A stretch of DNA of 64,000 nucleotides from Typha latifolia. Its lineage: Eukaryota; Streptophyta; Magnoliopsida; Poales; Typhaceae. Location: the NCBI GenBank assembly GCA_019914945.1, contig CM034105.1:8804001-8868000 (forward strand), written 5' to 3'. How positions within the stretch are numbered: position 1 is the first letter of the stretch; every line of letters starts with the position of its first letter. Positions 35,701-47,891 of the stretch are shown here, piece after piece. A model generated the notes under the pieces. The model was not told the DNA's origin. It saw nothing but the letters and a program-made list of their open reading frames with translations, and made no database searches. Both the position numbers and the translations under genes were made by a program.

Positions 35701-38700
35701 ATAATATTTACTTAAATTATGAATTCCTCGTTCAGCTGAAAATAGATTTCGAATCTAAAGAAATTTTGAATACAAAAGTTCTAGATCATGATGTTATAGA
35801 TTTTATCCAATTGATTTCATAATTTTTAGATATTGAATAATTATCTTTTGAATATTTTTCTAAAACTATGCAGAACTAAGATTTCATAGTTTAAGTGCGA
35901 AATTTGTACTTAAACTATGATTCACATTTAAACTATGAAAGTCTAATTCTGCGTAACTTTAGCAAAATATTCAGAAGATATGCATCTGACGTCCAAAAAA
36001 TATCTTTTGAATATTTTTTCGAAACCGCGCATAACTAAAATTTCGTATTTTAAGTACGAAATTTGTACTTAAACTACGAATTTCATATTTAAACTATGAA
36101 ATTCTAATTCTACGTAGTTTTGGAAAACTAATCTCTTATATATTTAACCATTGGAATTTACATAGAAATAAATAATAATCATGCCGAGTTATATTTTTAA
36201 TTATTTAACTAATCATAATTATATCACAATTATCTCCTATTAATTTTTATTTTATTAATTAAAAAATGATTAGAGAGACTTGTATAAAAAAAGAAGGATT
36301 AAGAAATAGAAAAAAGAGCAATAGAAGAAGATAATGAAGAAAAAGAAAAAATAAGAAAAATTAGCAGCAGCATATGAAATAGAAGATGAAAACAATAAGT
36401 ATAGGGTTAATTCTCTCTTATAATGTCCTGTTAATATTTAATGAGGCACTAAATAACCAAAAGGATAAAATAAAAAAAAAAAACCTCAAGTGTAAGGGAA
36501 ACCGAAAATGACCCTACCTCATCAAATTGAATTTTCTTTTATACACTTGCATTTCACAAGTATCTAATGTTTGTGGCTTCATAGGAACTTTAATTTTTCA
36601 AAGATATATGTGTTTTCTTGACTCTAGGGTGATTGTATAGAATAGAGAATTGTTTAGGTTAGTGTTTGTCACAAATTTGCCAAGTGAGAGATTGTTAGTG
36701 CAATTACTTCAGCAAATTCATGGACAAAAATTTTACGTGAGTTGTACAAATTAAAGACATACATCTTATGGAATATCATTTTGTGCAAAGAAGTTAAAGT
36801 TTCAATTGATCAAAAGACAATTCAGCGGCAGCTATCAGACTCAGTTTGAGCTGCATAGGCTAGTCCAAACCTCGGCACAATTTTTGCAAGTATGAGTTAT
36901 GATATATAAGTTGCGTTCGAACTGCATATGCAGAATTGAGAAAAGAAATTCATTTTTTGGATTCCAGAATAGTTGTAGCGTGCATTGATAGTATACTTTT
37001 CGCTTTAACTTATATGTGTATATGTTGTCTCCTTGTTGTACATGTCTTGTTCAAAAGAGTCGTCGTGATACAAATTGATAGTGTGATATCTGCAAATCAG
37101 ATTGTAATGTGTGCACATCCTAGTGAAAACATGGTTATAGAAGAAAGAAAGAAAGGGCAAGGAGAATGAGATAAGAAAAGAAATAAAGAAAAAAAAAGAG
37201 AAGAAAGAGAAGAGGGGAATAAAGAAATAGAAAGAGAAGATGAAAAGACAAAAGAAAGGGAAGAAAGAAGAAGCAAATGACAAAAAGAGAGAAAAGTAAA
37301 ATATTAGATCGTCTTTGTACAGACCAAGTTTTGGATCCGTAAATCATGAGATTAATTGGGATTACGTGATTAAGGCAAAAATGAAAAGAAAATCAAATCT
37401 TTTGGAGACAATTCTTATTCAAAAAAGAAAAGAATTCTAATTTGGAAAAGCAAGTTGAGGTTCTGGTATTCCAAGGGAAGTGTTTCAATTCAAAACTCAC
37501 AACTTATGATCCAAGATGGATTTCAACCAGATTCCACTGTTTAGGCCTCTAAATTGGCAGATTTTCTATTTCAGGAATGTTTTGTTTTTGCTTTAATTAT
37601 ATCTTTGGATGTAGAACTCGAAATTCGATTCTTCTTGTTCCAGTTCATGCATGATTATTGAAAGGAAGCTCTTAATCTGCCAATTCTTATGAATGCTAGA
37701 TCAAAGGCATCAACTTTTGAATAAACACAAAATCAGAAGATTGAGACAAATCTTAGATTTTCTTTAAAAAAATACACTGAACTGAACTCTCCCCTTTAGC
37801 CACAGGCCTAGATGACTGTCTATAGGGTGATAGAAGATTCAAAACACTAATCTGACAAAGAGACGTATTTTACATTTATGGAGAGGTTTGACCTAGACTA
37901 ATAAAGCTCCAATTTAACTTGTACTGAACTTACTTATCTTTCTTTGATACTTCCCTACACCAGTGGCTGCTCTTGTGACCCTAGTCGGCTCAAAATAATC
38001 TAGGGCATCAATCTGATAGTCACTAGTCGACACGGGTTAGACTGCCCACTAAAAAATATGCCATACTTATTAGTCTAGCAGGTTTTCATGATATTAATTT
38101 TGACAAACATCAATTCTCCAATTATATCAATTTATTCAATATGAGATATGCCCGACTTATATTTCAATCTAATATGCATTAGATTTTGAATAAGAGGAAG
38201 AACCTCAAAAATCTATTTAGTTTTCTAAAATAGCTTATATATACCATTGTAATTCATGTTCTGCTATTATATATAAACCATTTGTTAACTTTTTGTCAAT
38301 AAACATACTAATAGTAGAGTGAGTTTACTTCCTTTCTAGTTCATGAAATATTTATTATTTTTCAGAAAATCAAAAGGCATATTAGAAAGGACTCCAGAGA
38401 GCTATGGCAACGTGCACACAAGATCTGATTCTTTATTTGAGCTTCACATTTCTACAAGTTTTACCCTAGAAATTTGCGACCGCCATGTTCTTGAAATCGA
38501 GGCATTACACGATCCCATGATTGGAGAGTATGTGGCAAGTTCCATGGTGACTTGGCGCTACTATACCAATTCAAGAACCTGTAGGCTTTTTAGTGCAGAT
38601 TGCCCTAAAGGTGGCTGTCACGCAATTTAGTAATAATATAAAGTTATAAACAACTGTCAAAATATAAATCAACCACCTACCATTGGGAATAACAAGGATG

Positions 38701-41700
38701 ACATGTTATAGCGACAATTTTATAATGTTTAATTTCTCTAGATGATAAATATATGCACATAAGACTAGTTTACATCAAAGAGGAAATTCAAAATGAAAGA
38801 AAAAACAAAAGAGAAGCCACAAGATTAACCAAAAAATAAAGCAACAAAACACTATTACATAATCAGGTCAATGGTAGATATCTATGTAACAATTCATAAA
38901 AATGAGTGAAAAACTAACCTCAGTGACCCTTACACATGATGCTATTTCTTTTCTTCCAGTAGCTTGTTCTTTTGCTTGGATACATGCAATATTGCCACTT
39001 TCTTGTGTTCTAATTTTGGCTCCATCGATAGTGATAGCTTCTCGTTTTTGGATATCGTTATTACCACAAAAAGTTGTCAGCAGGGAATAAGTAGTTGTTG
39101 CAACTTTACGAGAGTCCAGATGCTGATGTGATGCAAATGATTTAGGCAAAATCTCTGAAGTGGTATAGAAGGGTGGTAACACCCAAGTTATAGGTAACCC
39201 AAGGGCCAATGGAGGATCTGGCACTACTGTCACTGATTTGGATGCATTGTAATATACAGGTTGAGGGTTACCAGCTAAAACAAAATCACAAGATACTGAA
39301 ACTGTAACCCTTGTTTTCCCTGCAGATCTGATAAGGGGAAAGATGATAAAGAAGTCAACTAGTATGAATATGCTCATTCACATGTGCCTCTCTATGCGCA
39401 TATTGCATGTGGATAAATGCGTGGACATATTAAGCAAGTTCTAGTTCATATCAAAACTTAAATACTACTGAAATGTAGAGAATTTAAAAATTCCCTTGCT
39501 AACCAGAAATCTTTGCCAACACGAATTAAGAGTAGCACAATAATAAAAGGTTGCCTATTATTTATCCTTCACAATGGATAAGATCTACTTTTTCTAACAG
39601 CTCAGCATATAGGTGTGACAGCAGTTCGTCAACCGCTCCAGTCCTCCTCTGTGATCTGACCACATGTATGCCGCACATGCGGACCGCATACGCATATGCA
39701 CCCTCATATGAAGACTGCATATGCATATGCACCCACATATGAAGATTGCCAACGATCGCCTATTGACTGCATATGCAATGCAACCTCATATTCATAAGAA
39801 AGCGCTATGTAATAAAAGTGAGATATTTATAGCTCTTCATAATAATCATATTATTAATTAATTTTTTTGGTGCAATTTATCGTACTTGAAAATATTTATC
39901 GAGTAATGATATGATTAGAAAGTAGCATCCTTAGTAGATAAAATATTATGAAAATGATTCTTCATATATGAATTTGCAACTTTTACCAATTTATTAGCTT
40001 GTTAGGCTAAAATATTCAATAAACTAGATGGATAAATTATTTTATAAATTTTATTTTTGATATTTTTATTGCTAGTCTACATATGCACCTGCATATCGAT
40101 TAGGCGCTATCATAGATGGTTGTGCCGGTCGGCACGCCCCATGCTGACCGACACTTGATGTGAAAGTAATAGCACGACACTTGGCACGGAGTATGCCAGT
40201 GGCACACCCCCGTGCGTAGCCGTGCCGACCGGCACGCCTACCTTGCCATGTCGTGTCAGTCATTGTGCCATGCAGAGTTTTTTTTTTTAATTTTCCTATC
40301 TTTATTATCAAATTAACTGATCAATTGATCATTTAGAAAGCTTAGATAAAATTAATGATAATGAGACTAGAGATAAAAATGATGATGATGATGATGATAG
40401 TAATAATAATAAGAATCAGTATGGTGGCAGTGATGATGAAGATGAGATATGTGTTTCTATTACATAATTTTCTCAAAGAGGTATTATTTTTACAGAGGAC
40501 TTGAGTCTGTAAGTAGCAAGCATAATATCAAAAGAGGTGCACCCACAGGATGATATAAGTTTATTATAATTACCATCATATTAATCACACCCACTAGAAC
40601 CAAAATACCCTTATTATACTCTATATCGACAATCTACATATGTTTATAGTGTATCTATGCCTATGTCAGTGTGTTATTCATTCCCGTGCATGTTTAATAT
40701 CCATATAATATCATAGAAGAATTATAAAATTCATATTTATATGAAGACTATGTGAGACATTACAACGAGCAATACTATCAATGAATGCCTTTTTAAGAAT
40801 ATTGATAGTATTTAATGTAATAATCTTGTGTTATTTTTGTACCGACAAATAAAGTCTTTGATCCTTCTCGTCATTTTACGTTCAACTAGATATTAATTTT
40901 ATTATTAAACTATTATGAATTAATATTATATGTTCAATTATATTATGAAGTATTCAATTATATTATAGAGTATTTAATTATATTATGGAGTGTTCCATCA
41001 TTAATATTAGTTTTAATAAATATCTTCAATCATAGTATGTGTTAAATAATATTTATATTTTTACGTTGCTTTATCTTTAATAAAATAAGTCATTTACAAA
41101 AATAATCTAAACATAAAGCATTGTATGTAGGATTTAAACTTTTAATACATATTGAAGACCAAAAAATATCTTGAAATATTCTAAAAAATTTATTAAAAAT
41201 ATTATAAATGTATGCTAGTGGCACGTAGGGGCGTGCCACTGGCACGGCCATCTTTGGGTGCTATGCTATCACATGACCGCCTATATACCTTGTTCGCTTT
41301 TCACAAGCATGGTCTAAGCATGTTATGCCATATTTCCATATTTGCCATATTTCTTGTGTCATCACAATATCAACACGGTCCATGGTCCATGGTCAAAGCA
41401 GACTAGACACTTACATGGATGTGCCGACAACACTTAAAAGCTCACATTAGGAAGTTCATTGACTTCGTGTCGAGTATTGAGGAAATAAGTTCCTCTATTA
41501 CGAATGAGTGAAAGAAGGACAAAATACTTTTAGGATGTAGAAATTTTTTGTAAGCCATTCACTTCTTTAACCATTTAAAAACTAACACATAATAGAAAGC
41601 AATAAATTTCCATTAAGATATTGGGCATAAATTTGAATTTCAATATCCACATTTAAGTAAAATTTGTCAATCATGTTGTGAATAGGACTAGTCATTCAGC

Positions 41701-44700
41701 AATACATTGGTAAACCTACTGAAGAAGTAAGAACAACTGATCTGTTTGAGTCTCAACAATCATTCACAAGCAACATTTGAATGCAGCAGACCAAGTAGCA
41801 TAGTTGGCACGACCAATGTTTTGAAAGGCGGTCGTGGATGGCAAGCGATCACCCCACCGCCTAGTGCCAAGGTGGAAGGTGGGTGATAAGGCGGTCTAGC
41901 ATTTTTATATTAAAAAATTTATATATAATATATCTATAATTTTTAATACTAATTTAATATATATATAATTTGTAATGATGCACTATGCCACAATATCAAA
42001 TAACATAATCATAATTCATAATTCACAACTATAACAAGTTCACAAATATCATAACTAAATATCCAAAACAAATGACATGATCAAAGATTAAAATTTTATC
42101 AAATTCATAACAAGTTCTCAAGAATCACAAGTTCACAACCAAATATCTAAAACAAATAACATGATCAAAGATTCAAAATTATCAAATTCATAAAAAATTC
42201 ACAATCATCACATCCAAAGATCTAAGTATCTAACAAGTTCATAATTATCATAAGAATCACATTCATAATAAGTTCACAATCATCACAAGAATCATATTTC
42301 CATCCTAAATCATTAGAGCCAATAGGCACAAAATATTCAGATAATATAGACTCGGCCACAGACACTGTTTGAGAGGAATTAGTTGCCATATCTGATTAGT
42401 TTTACTCTGTATATAAAATTGAGGTCATTGGGTAATTCACAAATTAATTAGCATATACGATTAACAAAATAACCAGCAGTCTAGCATATTAGATTAACAA
42501 AGTTACAAATTAACTACTCAACTAGCATATCAGATTGTTAATAGTCAAAAAAAAATTACTAACGACAGAAGTATTTCTAATTAGCAATTGATTCTTCTAG
42601 CATATCAATTAACAAATTAACAATAATTACTAATTAAGTAATTAGAAAACCAAAACTAACAGTGATAGTCAAAGAAATCTACATTTAAATTACTAATTAC
42701 AGTAATTAGTTTTCTAGTTACTAATCAGAATTTAGAAAACTAATCACTGTAAATAATATTTATTATTTAATAATTACAGTGAAGCAGTTAATTAGTGAAA
42801 TTATGAAAAAAATTAAAAACTAAAGAAAATTAAAGCAGTTAAGCAGTAATTAAGTGTCAATTAATCAAACCCTTTCGTTGCTACAGTATATCAGTAACTA
42901 AGCATTAAAGTGTTAATTACTGATTTACTGTAGCAATGAAGAAAATAGAAAGCAAAGCCAGGGCGGTGAAAGGGAGAAAGAGAAGGAGAAAGGGAATAAG
43001 AAGAAGAAAAAAAATCTCGACGGTGAAGGATCATCTAAAGGGATACATCAGTTGCCGCCTTGCCGGTTGCCACTCGGAGCTGTGAAGGGGAAGGCTGTGC
43101 TTGCCGCTCGGTGAAGGGAATGGCTACACTCGGCTGCTCGCTTGCATGTTATTAGCTTGTTAATCATACTATTATTACTTGTGCTTATTATTCGTGTTAT
43201 GAGTATGCTGGCTATTGTTTTTAATTATTGTGCTTTGATTAATATCTCATATTAGATGATGAATGATGTTTAGCTTTTCAATGAATTCACTGAGCTAAAA
43301 TTGTTAGCTCTTAAGCTCTTTTTATATTTTAGATATTGGTCGGCGTGGTGAATGAACATGGGCACCGGAACTCTATCTCTACTTGGGGTTTTAGCCTTTT
43401 CACCTTCAATCATAATTATGGTTTTTAGTTTCAAATTAGAAAACTGAATGTTGCCTTAGTGATATTTAGAAGACATTGATTATAAAATTTAGATATTTGT
43501 CTTTAAAGGTTTTTGAATTAGAGTTATTATATCAATTTTGAGTTTTATTATATTATGGATAATTAGTTAAGGTTTCATATATCTCAAGCTTATTGAGATA
43601 CATGGTCGGTCATGATTTTTAGATCGAGTGATGGCATGGTAACATCTTTTTGGATCTCATATCTGATTTGTCACCCTTAAATCGATTGTTGATGGTAGAC
43701 TTATCCAAGGATTGCCATACTGTTGGCACATGCCGTGTCGACCATCATTCGGCATGGCATGGTGCGTGCTAACACACGATACGGCCGACACTACTAAGAA
43801 GAAAGAGGTGAAGAAAAGGAAAGGAGAGAGACGACGAAAGAGAAAGAAGTTGAGAGAGAAAAGGGCACCTTGTGGAAGTCCTCGCCACTGGTTATCCCTC
43901 TCAACCATTGCCGCTGTCTATTGCTACTGCTAAGGTTTCCCAGAAAAGGAAAGGAGGAGAAGAATATAGGTTAATATCTTCCATAACGGATCTTAACTTA
44001 AGTGATAATGGATCCCAACTTAACTGATAATTAATCTAACTTAAGTGATATATTAATGGATAGTAACTTATAATAATGGATTAGATCCACTATCAACTAC
44101 TTTTTAACTTTCCCATCTTCTTCTCCACATGATTTGAAGAAAAAAAAACTAGCAATGGCGGTTGAGCCTCTCCTTCCCCTCCACGCGGCGACAAAACTTC
44201 TCCCACCCCTCAACAAGACTAAGATTACCTTATATGAAGCCTTTCTTACTCGTACAAAGGTTTTTTTATCTCTTCATGGGTGTGTTGACAGCACACCCTG
44301 TGTCATATGCCGACACTATGTCAGCATGGTCAGTGCTGGCTAGCATGTCAATCCCTAGACTTATCCCTTACATCAAAATATCCATTCTCACATTAACATT
44401 TTCTTATAATAGCTTTTGTAAACCCCGTCAATTTTCGGTATCAGAACCTATAAAATTGTCTATTTGTTAATCTTTATCTATTTTTTATTAGTGACGTCAT
44501 TTCAATTTTGATTGAAGGACCCTAGACAATCGAAGTTTTCATGCTTCCAATGATCTAGGTCATTCTCTTGAAAGCGAGGTATCTTGCTTGTGACCATCTA
44601 CTATAACATAGTTTCATATATTTATTTAGAGGACTTCTATTTGACTAGCTTGCCTTTATTTAAATTGTTTATTTGCTTATTTCTCTTAGGTTAGTCATTT

Positions 44701-47461
44701 GCATATTTGTACCACATCAGTAAGAACTAAAGAAGGATAAACTTAATGAACCTATCTACCATATTACTTACTTGCATATTTTGCCTCCACAAATTCTAAC
44801 AAATATATGTTACTTCATATCATGTCAAGAAATTGACTACCTTCCAAGAAGTACATTGACGTATCCATTATCACTGATATCAGAATAGCATGGGTACTGT
44901 TTGCCTTCACAAGATAATGCTTTGTTTACATCAGATTGCAAAGATCTCGGCAATTGGAAATTCAATACCTAGTGGGAAAAACAAGGCTTCAGTCTACTAT
45001 CACACAAAACATAGATAGCTAACAAAAGCCATCTATTAGGCAACCAGAAAAGATTAAGGAAGAGTTTATTTTACACCTTCTCATTTTCTATCAGCCACAT
45101 GTAAACTTGACAGGTCTCAAAGAAGGAAAATATGTCTCCCTGATCAATGTACACAGTCACCAGATGAAGTTGCCTTAATAAACTAGGAAATATTTCAATT
45201 TATTAGATGCTTACCTCAGAAAATGAAGGAAAGATCGGCATACTGCAACCAACACAAAGCTGATCACTCTGCATATTTATTGACATTGCTGATGGAATCC
45301 CTACTTCAATTTGTCCATATGCATCACATATAAGGGTACCTCCATTTGCATGAACAACTGCACGGACCGTCTAACAAAGCAAGTAAATCATCCAATTATA
45401 TTAAGCCAATTCCAACTAAAAATTTACAGAAATTGGCACAGTATCAATTTGCAAAAGCAAAATATTTTGAATAGTATAAAGCAGAAAGAAAGATTAACTC
45501 ACCCACAATTAGTACATTGCAATTGACATGTAAAAGGAATGCAATTGAGCAACAAAATAATCCAAGAATGTTCATATCAGGATTAATACTCACAGTGTTT
45601 CCTATGGAATTTGCCAGAAGCTTTCCTGTTGCCATGTGAACCACTGCAATATCTTCACCCATGCTTATATACTCAATGGAAGCTCCAGTTTTTGGACCAC
45701 CTTTCACAGTAAGCTAAACAAGTAATAAAAACTTAAGGACCTATTTGGTGTTAACAATTGTAGGAGGAAAGTGAGTAACCTTCTTAAAAGATTTTCATCA
45801 ATAAATCAATTCCAATATTAGAGCAAAGAAAGTAAGCAATTATAGCAGGAAATGAATGCAGAGAAGAATGATGCACTGATGCACCAGCTAATTCAAGAAA
45901 AAAGAAATTACCACATAAGAAGAACCAGGCACGAGGTATATATAAGCAGGATGCACTTGTAATGGTTCATAAACTTCCACCTTAATAAGTTGACTTAAAA
46001 TTTTACGTCCAGATTGTTGCCTGGCACTGACCTGGCAGTTTCACATTATAGCAGGAAACTATAAGAATCAAATTAGCTAACTCAAATGGTTAACCCATCA
46101 AAAGAATGCACTAGAGAAAATTAACTTACATAAAGAGATGTAATGCCAAGATTAGCAGCCATAATGGAGAAGCTTGGCTCTTTCAGTATTGAGTAATCGC
46201 CACTTTTAGAAGAGTCATTCCCATTGTTAAGCATGACTATCTCATCCTCCAGATGTACTTTAATATTCATGTACATATACTTCAAAATGGAAAAATAAAA
46301 AACAAATTGTAAGTGCCGAAAAACAAGAAGATTCACATAGCACCACAAAGTCCAGCTAGCAAGTAGAAACGAAAAAAGAAGACTTTTTTATTTAATATTA
46401 TTATAATAAAAATATTATTTCTTAATAGCAGTTCCAAGTTACAATTTTAGGTTTCTCTCGTCCCACATGAGAGAGAGAATGTCATGCTGGTGGTGTGTTA
46501 AAAATATGTGAGCTCTATAAATAAAAATGTTGTGATCCAATAGTGACAAATCTATTCTCAAGGGTTCATATCTTGTGATCCAATAGTAAAAAATCATGAT
46601 ATCACCCCCACATAACCAAGAATGTAAAAAATTAATAATGGTTCTAAAGGCGATGAAACATTCAGCCTCTCTAAAGGCACTGAACATTTCGGCATCTTTA
46701 CATATTAACCTGCCAGCAATATTCTCTTACCTAGCATGCCAACTAGCCACTCTCTCCTAAATAGTTTGTACCCGGTGTTAAAATAACGTTAAATCCAAAA
46801 ATCCAAAAAAAGTATCCAAACAAATACATATATGTACAGGAATTACTATGATGCCATAGTAACCAAAAAAGCCCAATTAACGAGGAATTTATGGGAGTAA
46901 AAAGTATAAAATATAAATCATTTTAGGCACTATTAATAGAAATAACTTCTTGTATAATTCCCAACCAGATTCTAAAAGTGCTCAAGAAATCACCTCAACA
47001 TATAAGAGACTAAAAATCATTATCACGTGCGTTGACCATCAAAAGAACACGCCACAGACAACCTCAGTGAATTTATTGATTGCCTAACAACATAAAAGTA
47101 CACTAAAGAAAACAATACTAGCATTGTGCATGTAGAAGCGCCAAAGAAACAAAGACAAGAGAAAATATACAAGAACTAGAGAAAATATACAAGTACTAGA
47201 GAAAATATTCCAACTATTATGGATTTATAGGTATAAAGTAAAACCAGCAGGCACCTGAGAGTACTCAAAGACGCATCCATCCTCTGTTCCTGCTAAAATT
47301 TCAAAATCTTTTGTCGTCCCTTGCTATCAATAGTACAAGAAACTCCTCAATTTTACACGAAATAAGTTTCAAAAAGTTTACCCTGAGAAAAGGTATTATA
47401 CCATAAGGCTTATCTCTTCTTCAGAGACTATCTTAATCCAGTCGACATTAGCTACTCGAAC
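23711..47461 (-). CDS. GP210: Nuclear pore membrane glycoprotein GP210/NUP210, C-terminal half (21 exons; 5' part not in window)
   Basis: Plant homologue of the pore-membrane nucleoporin gp210: a large lumenal domain, one membrane helix and a short pore-side tail. Exons read on the minus strand: 47461-47402, 47323-47255, 46279-46130, 46031-45912, 45713-45594, 45370-45215, 45139-45077, 44968-44841, 39327-38919, 31995-31893, 31808-31678, 31495-31424, 31092-31011, 30299-30192, 30103-29959, 25285-25193, 25106-24872, 24789-24735, 24649-24558, 24473-24413, 24054-23711. They total 2,796 nt, an uninterrupted frame of 931 codons plus TAG. The first visible exon carries VDWIKI; exons 46031-45215 form an Ig-like Big_2-type stretch; exon 25106-24872 has the conserved YAKPW and YCLFFPYSP segments; the last exon has a hydrophobic helix at about 23986-23924 and a TP-rich tail ending SQYTY. 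Family members are about 1,900 residues, so roughly the N-terminal half is missing. Introns of 4.7, 5.5 and 6.9 kb are filled with transposons. The frame and splice sites look functional. Confidence 0.93.
25843..26467. mobile_element. hAT-like non-autonomous element (copy 2) in a GP210 intron
   Basis: Flanked by an exact 8-bp target duplication, ggtataat (25835-25842 and 26468-26475). It starts CAAGGTTCG and ends CGAATCATG, imperfect inverted ends. The first 110 bp match the element at 54379-55191, but CG dinucleotides are largely replaced by TG/CA. The interior is A/G-rich with no transposase. Eight-bp duplications and CA...TG ends fit the hAT superfamily. Confidence 0.8.
26590..27260. mobile_element. 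Repeat family F, copy 1 (LTR-like)
   Basis: The stretch 'tctcaatgcttgga...gaggtc...ggtttat' near 26945-27070 and the 'aacatgaac...aagataaatag' stretch near 27150 also occur at about 32967-33150. The boundaries are not defined. It sits in the 4.7-kb GP210 intron beside LTR D copy 2. Confidence 0.4.
27400..29277 (+). mobile_element. 5' LTR, family D, copy 2
   Basis: A TATA box (ATAAAA near 27500) followed by 'taaccctaaa', the 'tttggagccctcgtg' block near 27810, the 'gtggattcactcactgagct' block near 28950, and an end ...AATAACA immediately before a primer-binding site at 29283. It is related to LTR copies at 21240-23066, 43146-43640 and about 59973-61735. The 5' boundary is approximate. Confidence 0.65.
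29283..29294 (+). other. Primer-binding site after LTR D
   Basis: TGGTATTGGAGC, differing in two positions from the plant initiator-Met tRNA-type site TGGTATCAGAGC. It lies where expected, a few bases past the LTR end. Confidence 0.65.
29422..29803 (+). pseudogene. Ty3/gypsy gag, 5' fragment
   Basis: A frame from the ATG at 29422 runs through one internal TAG (about 29569) into FLKVSPPSFKG and EAWLLRIEKILNVLNCSDEE, the conserved start of the plant gypsy retrotransposon gag domain. Similarity stops near 29803 and no protease, polymerase or 3' LTR follows. It is a truncated insertion, opposite in strand to GP210, whose exon begins at 29959. Confidence 0.75.
32770..33200 (-). mobile_element. 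Repeat family F, copy 2 (LTR-like)
   Basis: Shares the stretches noted for copy 1 at 26590-27260. It directly precedes, in plus coordinates, the minus-strand reverse-transcriptase relic at 33540-33880, so it may be the 3' LTR side of a minus-oriented gypsy element. Confidence 0.4.
33540..33880 (-). pseudogene. Ty3/gypsy reverse-transcriptase relic
   Basis: Minus-strand translation reads LVQEMLDQGLHP, then SSVLLVQKDNSWRFYVNY, then a stop, ALNAITIN, RYPKLILEELLDELA and IFTKFDCA. This follows the order of the conserved N-terminal gypsy reverse-transcriptase region (EMLEQGII / [21 protein letters not shown] / IDDLLDEL / FSKLDL). It is decayed and lacks the YxDD catalytic region. Confidence 0.7.
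34138..34760. other. GTGTCCGACACG-type palindromes and CT-rich block
   Basis: At 34145-34205 there are overlapping short palindromes (tgttcgtgtcgaaca, acacgtgt, gtgtccgacacg), typical of ends of small plant DNA transposons. From 34360 to 34740 the sequence is rich in CT runs, with a tandem 'gagcacggcaagggcgacagattgct' pair near 34544 and 34570. There is no recognised gene; the open frames at 34362-34735 are low complexity. Confidence 0.4.
35000..36110. repeat. Long imperfect inverted repeat (arms about 450 bp) in a GP210 intron
   Basis: The left arm, about 35000-35460, read in reverse complement aligns along its length with about 35620-36110. Examples are 'gattaagaagtttttattta' near 35410 against 'aaataaaaactctttaatc' near 35645, and the tcatagtttaa / ttaaactatga words. 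The short spacer is about 160 bp. The arms also contain smaller nested palindromes. It could be a foldback element. Confidence 0.7.
36111..38918. other. Rest of the 6.9-kb GP210 intron, no gene recognised
   Basis: AT-rich sequence with a purine-rich AGAAA tract at about 37138-37300. An open frame at 38343-38630 (95 codons, plus strand) has no recognisable domain and no supporting context, and I do not call it a gene. Confidence 0.3.
39665..40100. repeat. GCATATGC-rich repeat flanking an AT-rich core
   Basis: Words such as gcatatgcatatgcaccc and catatgaaga recur near 39688-39745. A diverged inverted counterpart (acatatgcacctgcatat...taggcgc) lies at about 40079-40107. It is probably a small DNA transposon interrupted or bordered by the family E element. 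Confidence 0.4.
40105..41262. mobile_element. 'GGCACG' element (family E), copy 2
   Basis: Its ends are imperfect inverted repeats: GATGGTTGTGCCGG...GGCACGCCCC on the left and the complement of GATGGCCGTGCCAG...GGCACGCCCC on the right (about 41218-41252). The AT-rich interior matches copies at 14838-15395 and 52287-53125. A (GAT)n run at about 40381-40398 lies inside. There is no transposase. It lies in the 5.5-kb GP210 intron. Confidence 0.55.
41828..43145. mobile_element. hAT-like end followed by AT-rich DNA
   Basis: The sequence CAATGTTTTGAAAGGCGG near 41828, with the following CGCC-rich stretch, resembles the ends of the element at 62620-62989. The matching right end was not found; it may have been lost where LTR D copy 4 begins near 43146. 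The interior up to 42950 is AT-rich with repeated 'ttcacaatcatcac'-like words. Confidence 0.35.
43146..43640 (+). mobile_element. LTR fragment, family D, copy 4 (3' part)
   Basis: Shares the 'cactgagcta' region, 'attggtcggcgtgg' and 'catatatctcaagcttattgaga' with the tails of the other family D LTRs, and ends ...ATGGTAACA near 43643. Only the 3' quarter is present. Confidence 0.5.
43706..44357. mobile_element. hAT-like non-autonomous element with 8-bp target duplication
   Basis: Flanked by exact copies of gacttatc at 43698-43705 and 44358-44365. The ends are CAAGGATTG...CAATCCCTA, inverted over about seven to nine bases, with further inverted GCC/GGC-rich subterminal words. The interior carries two GC-rich, LTR-leader-like stretches and no transposase. 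It is inserted in the GP210 intron between exons 44968-44841 and 39327-38919. Confidence 0.75.
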
Positions 47462-47891
47462 CTGCAAATTTTATCAGATTCCATCAGAATGCAAAATGCA
47501 AAGAACATAGTGCCAAATATTACTGAAAACAAAATAAAAAGTATACAGATTATCAGAAGCTTAGAACAAAATACTTAAATAGAAATTATGAACAAGTTTC
47601 CTAAACCTATGAAATAGGCATTTAATGGCGTAAATTTTATTTTATCCATTTTTCAAAAGCAGAATGCATCGTGTAGTCTCATTGTCACATGCATGCAATA
47701 TTACGTATCTAATAAGGAACATAAATTGCAACACATGAATAGAACCAGATGTAATATTTCCTAATGGAACGTACAAGTTTCCAGAGAGCACTCTTTGAAG
47801 GTTCTCACTTCTCACACAGGCATACTATTTCCCATTTTTAGATGGTTTTCTTTAAAGATTACTTTTTAAGTTTTGAAAGCTTGTAGTATTT

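Noticed and set aside
38343..38630. 95-codon plus-strand open frame in a GP210 intron
   Set aside because: No recognised domain, no splice or promoter context, antisense in an intron; it could be chance. A protein search would settle it.
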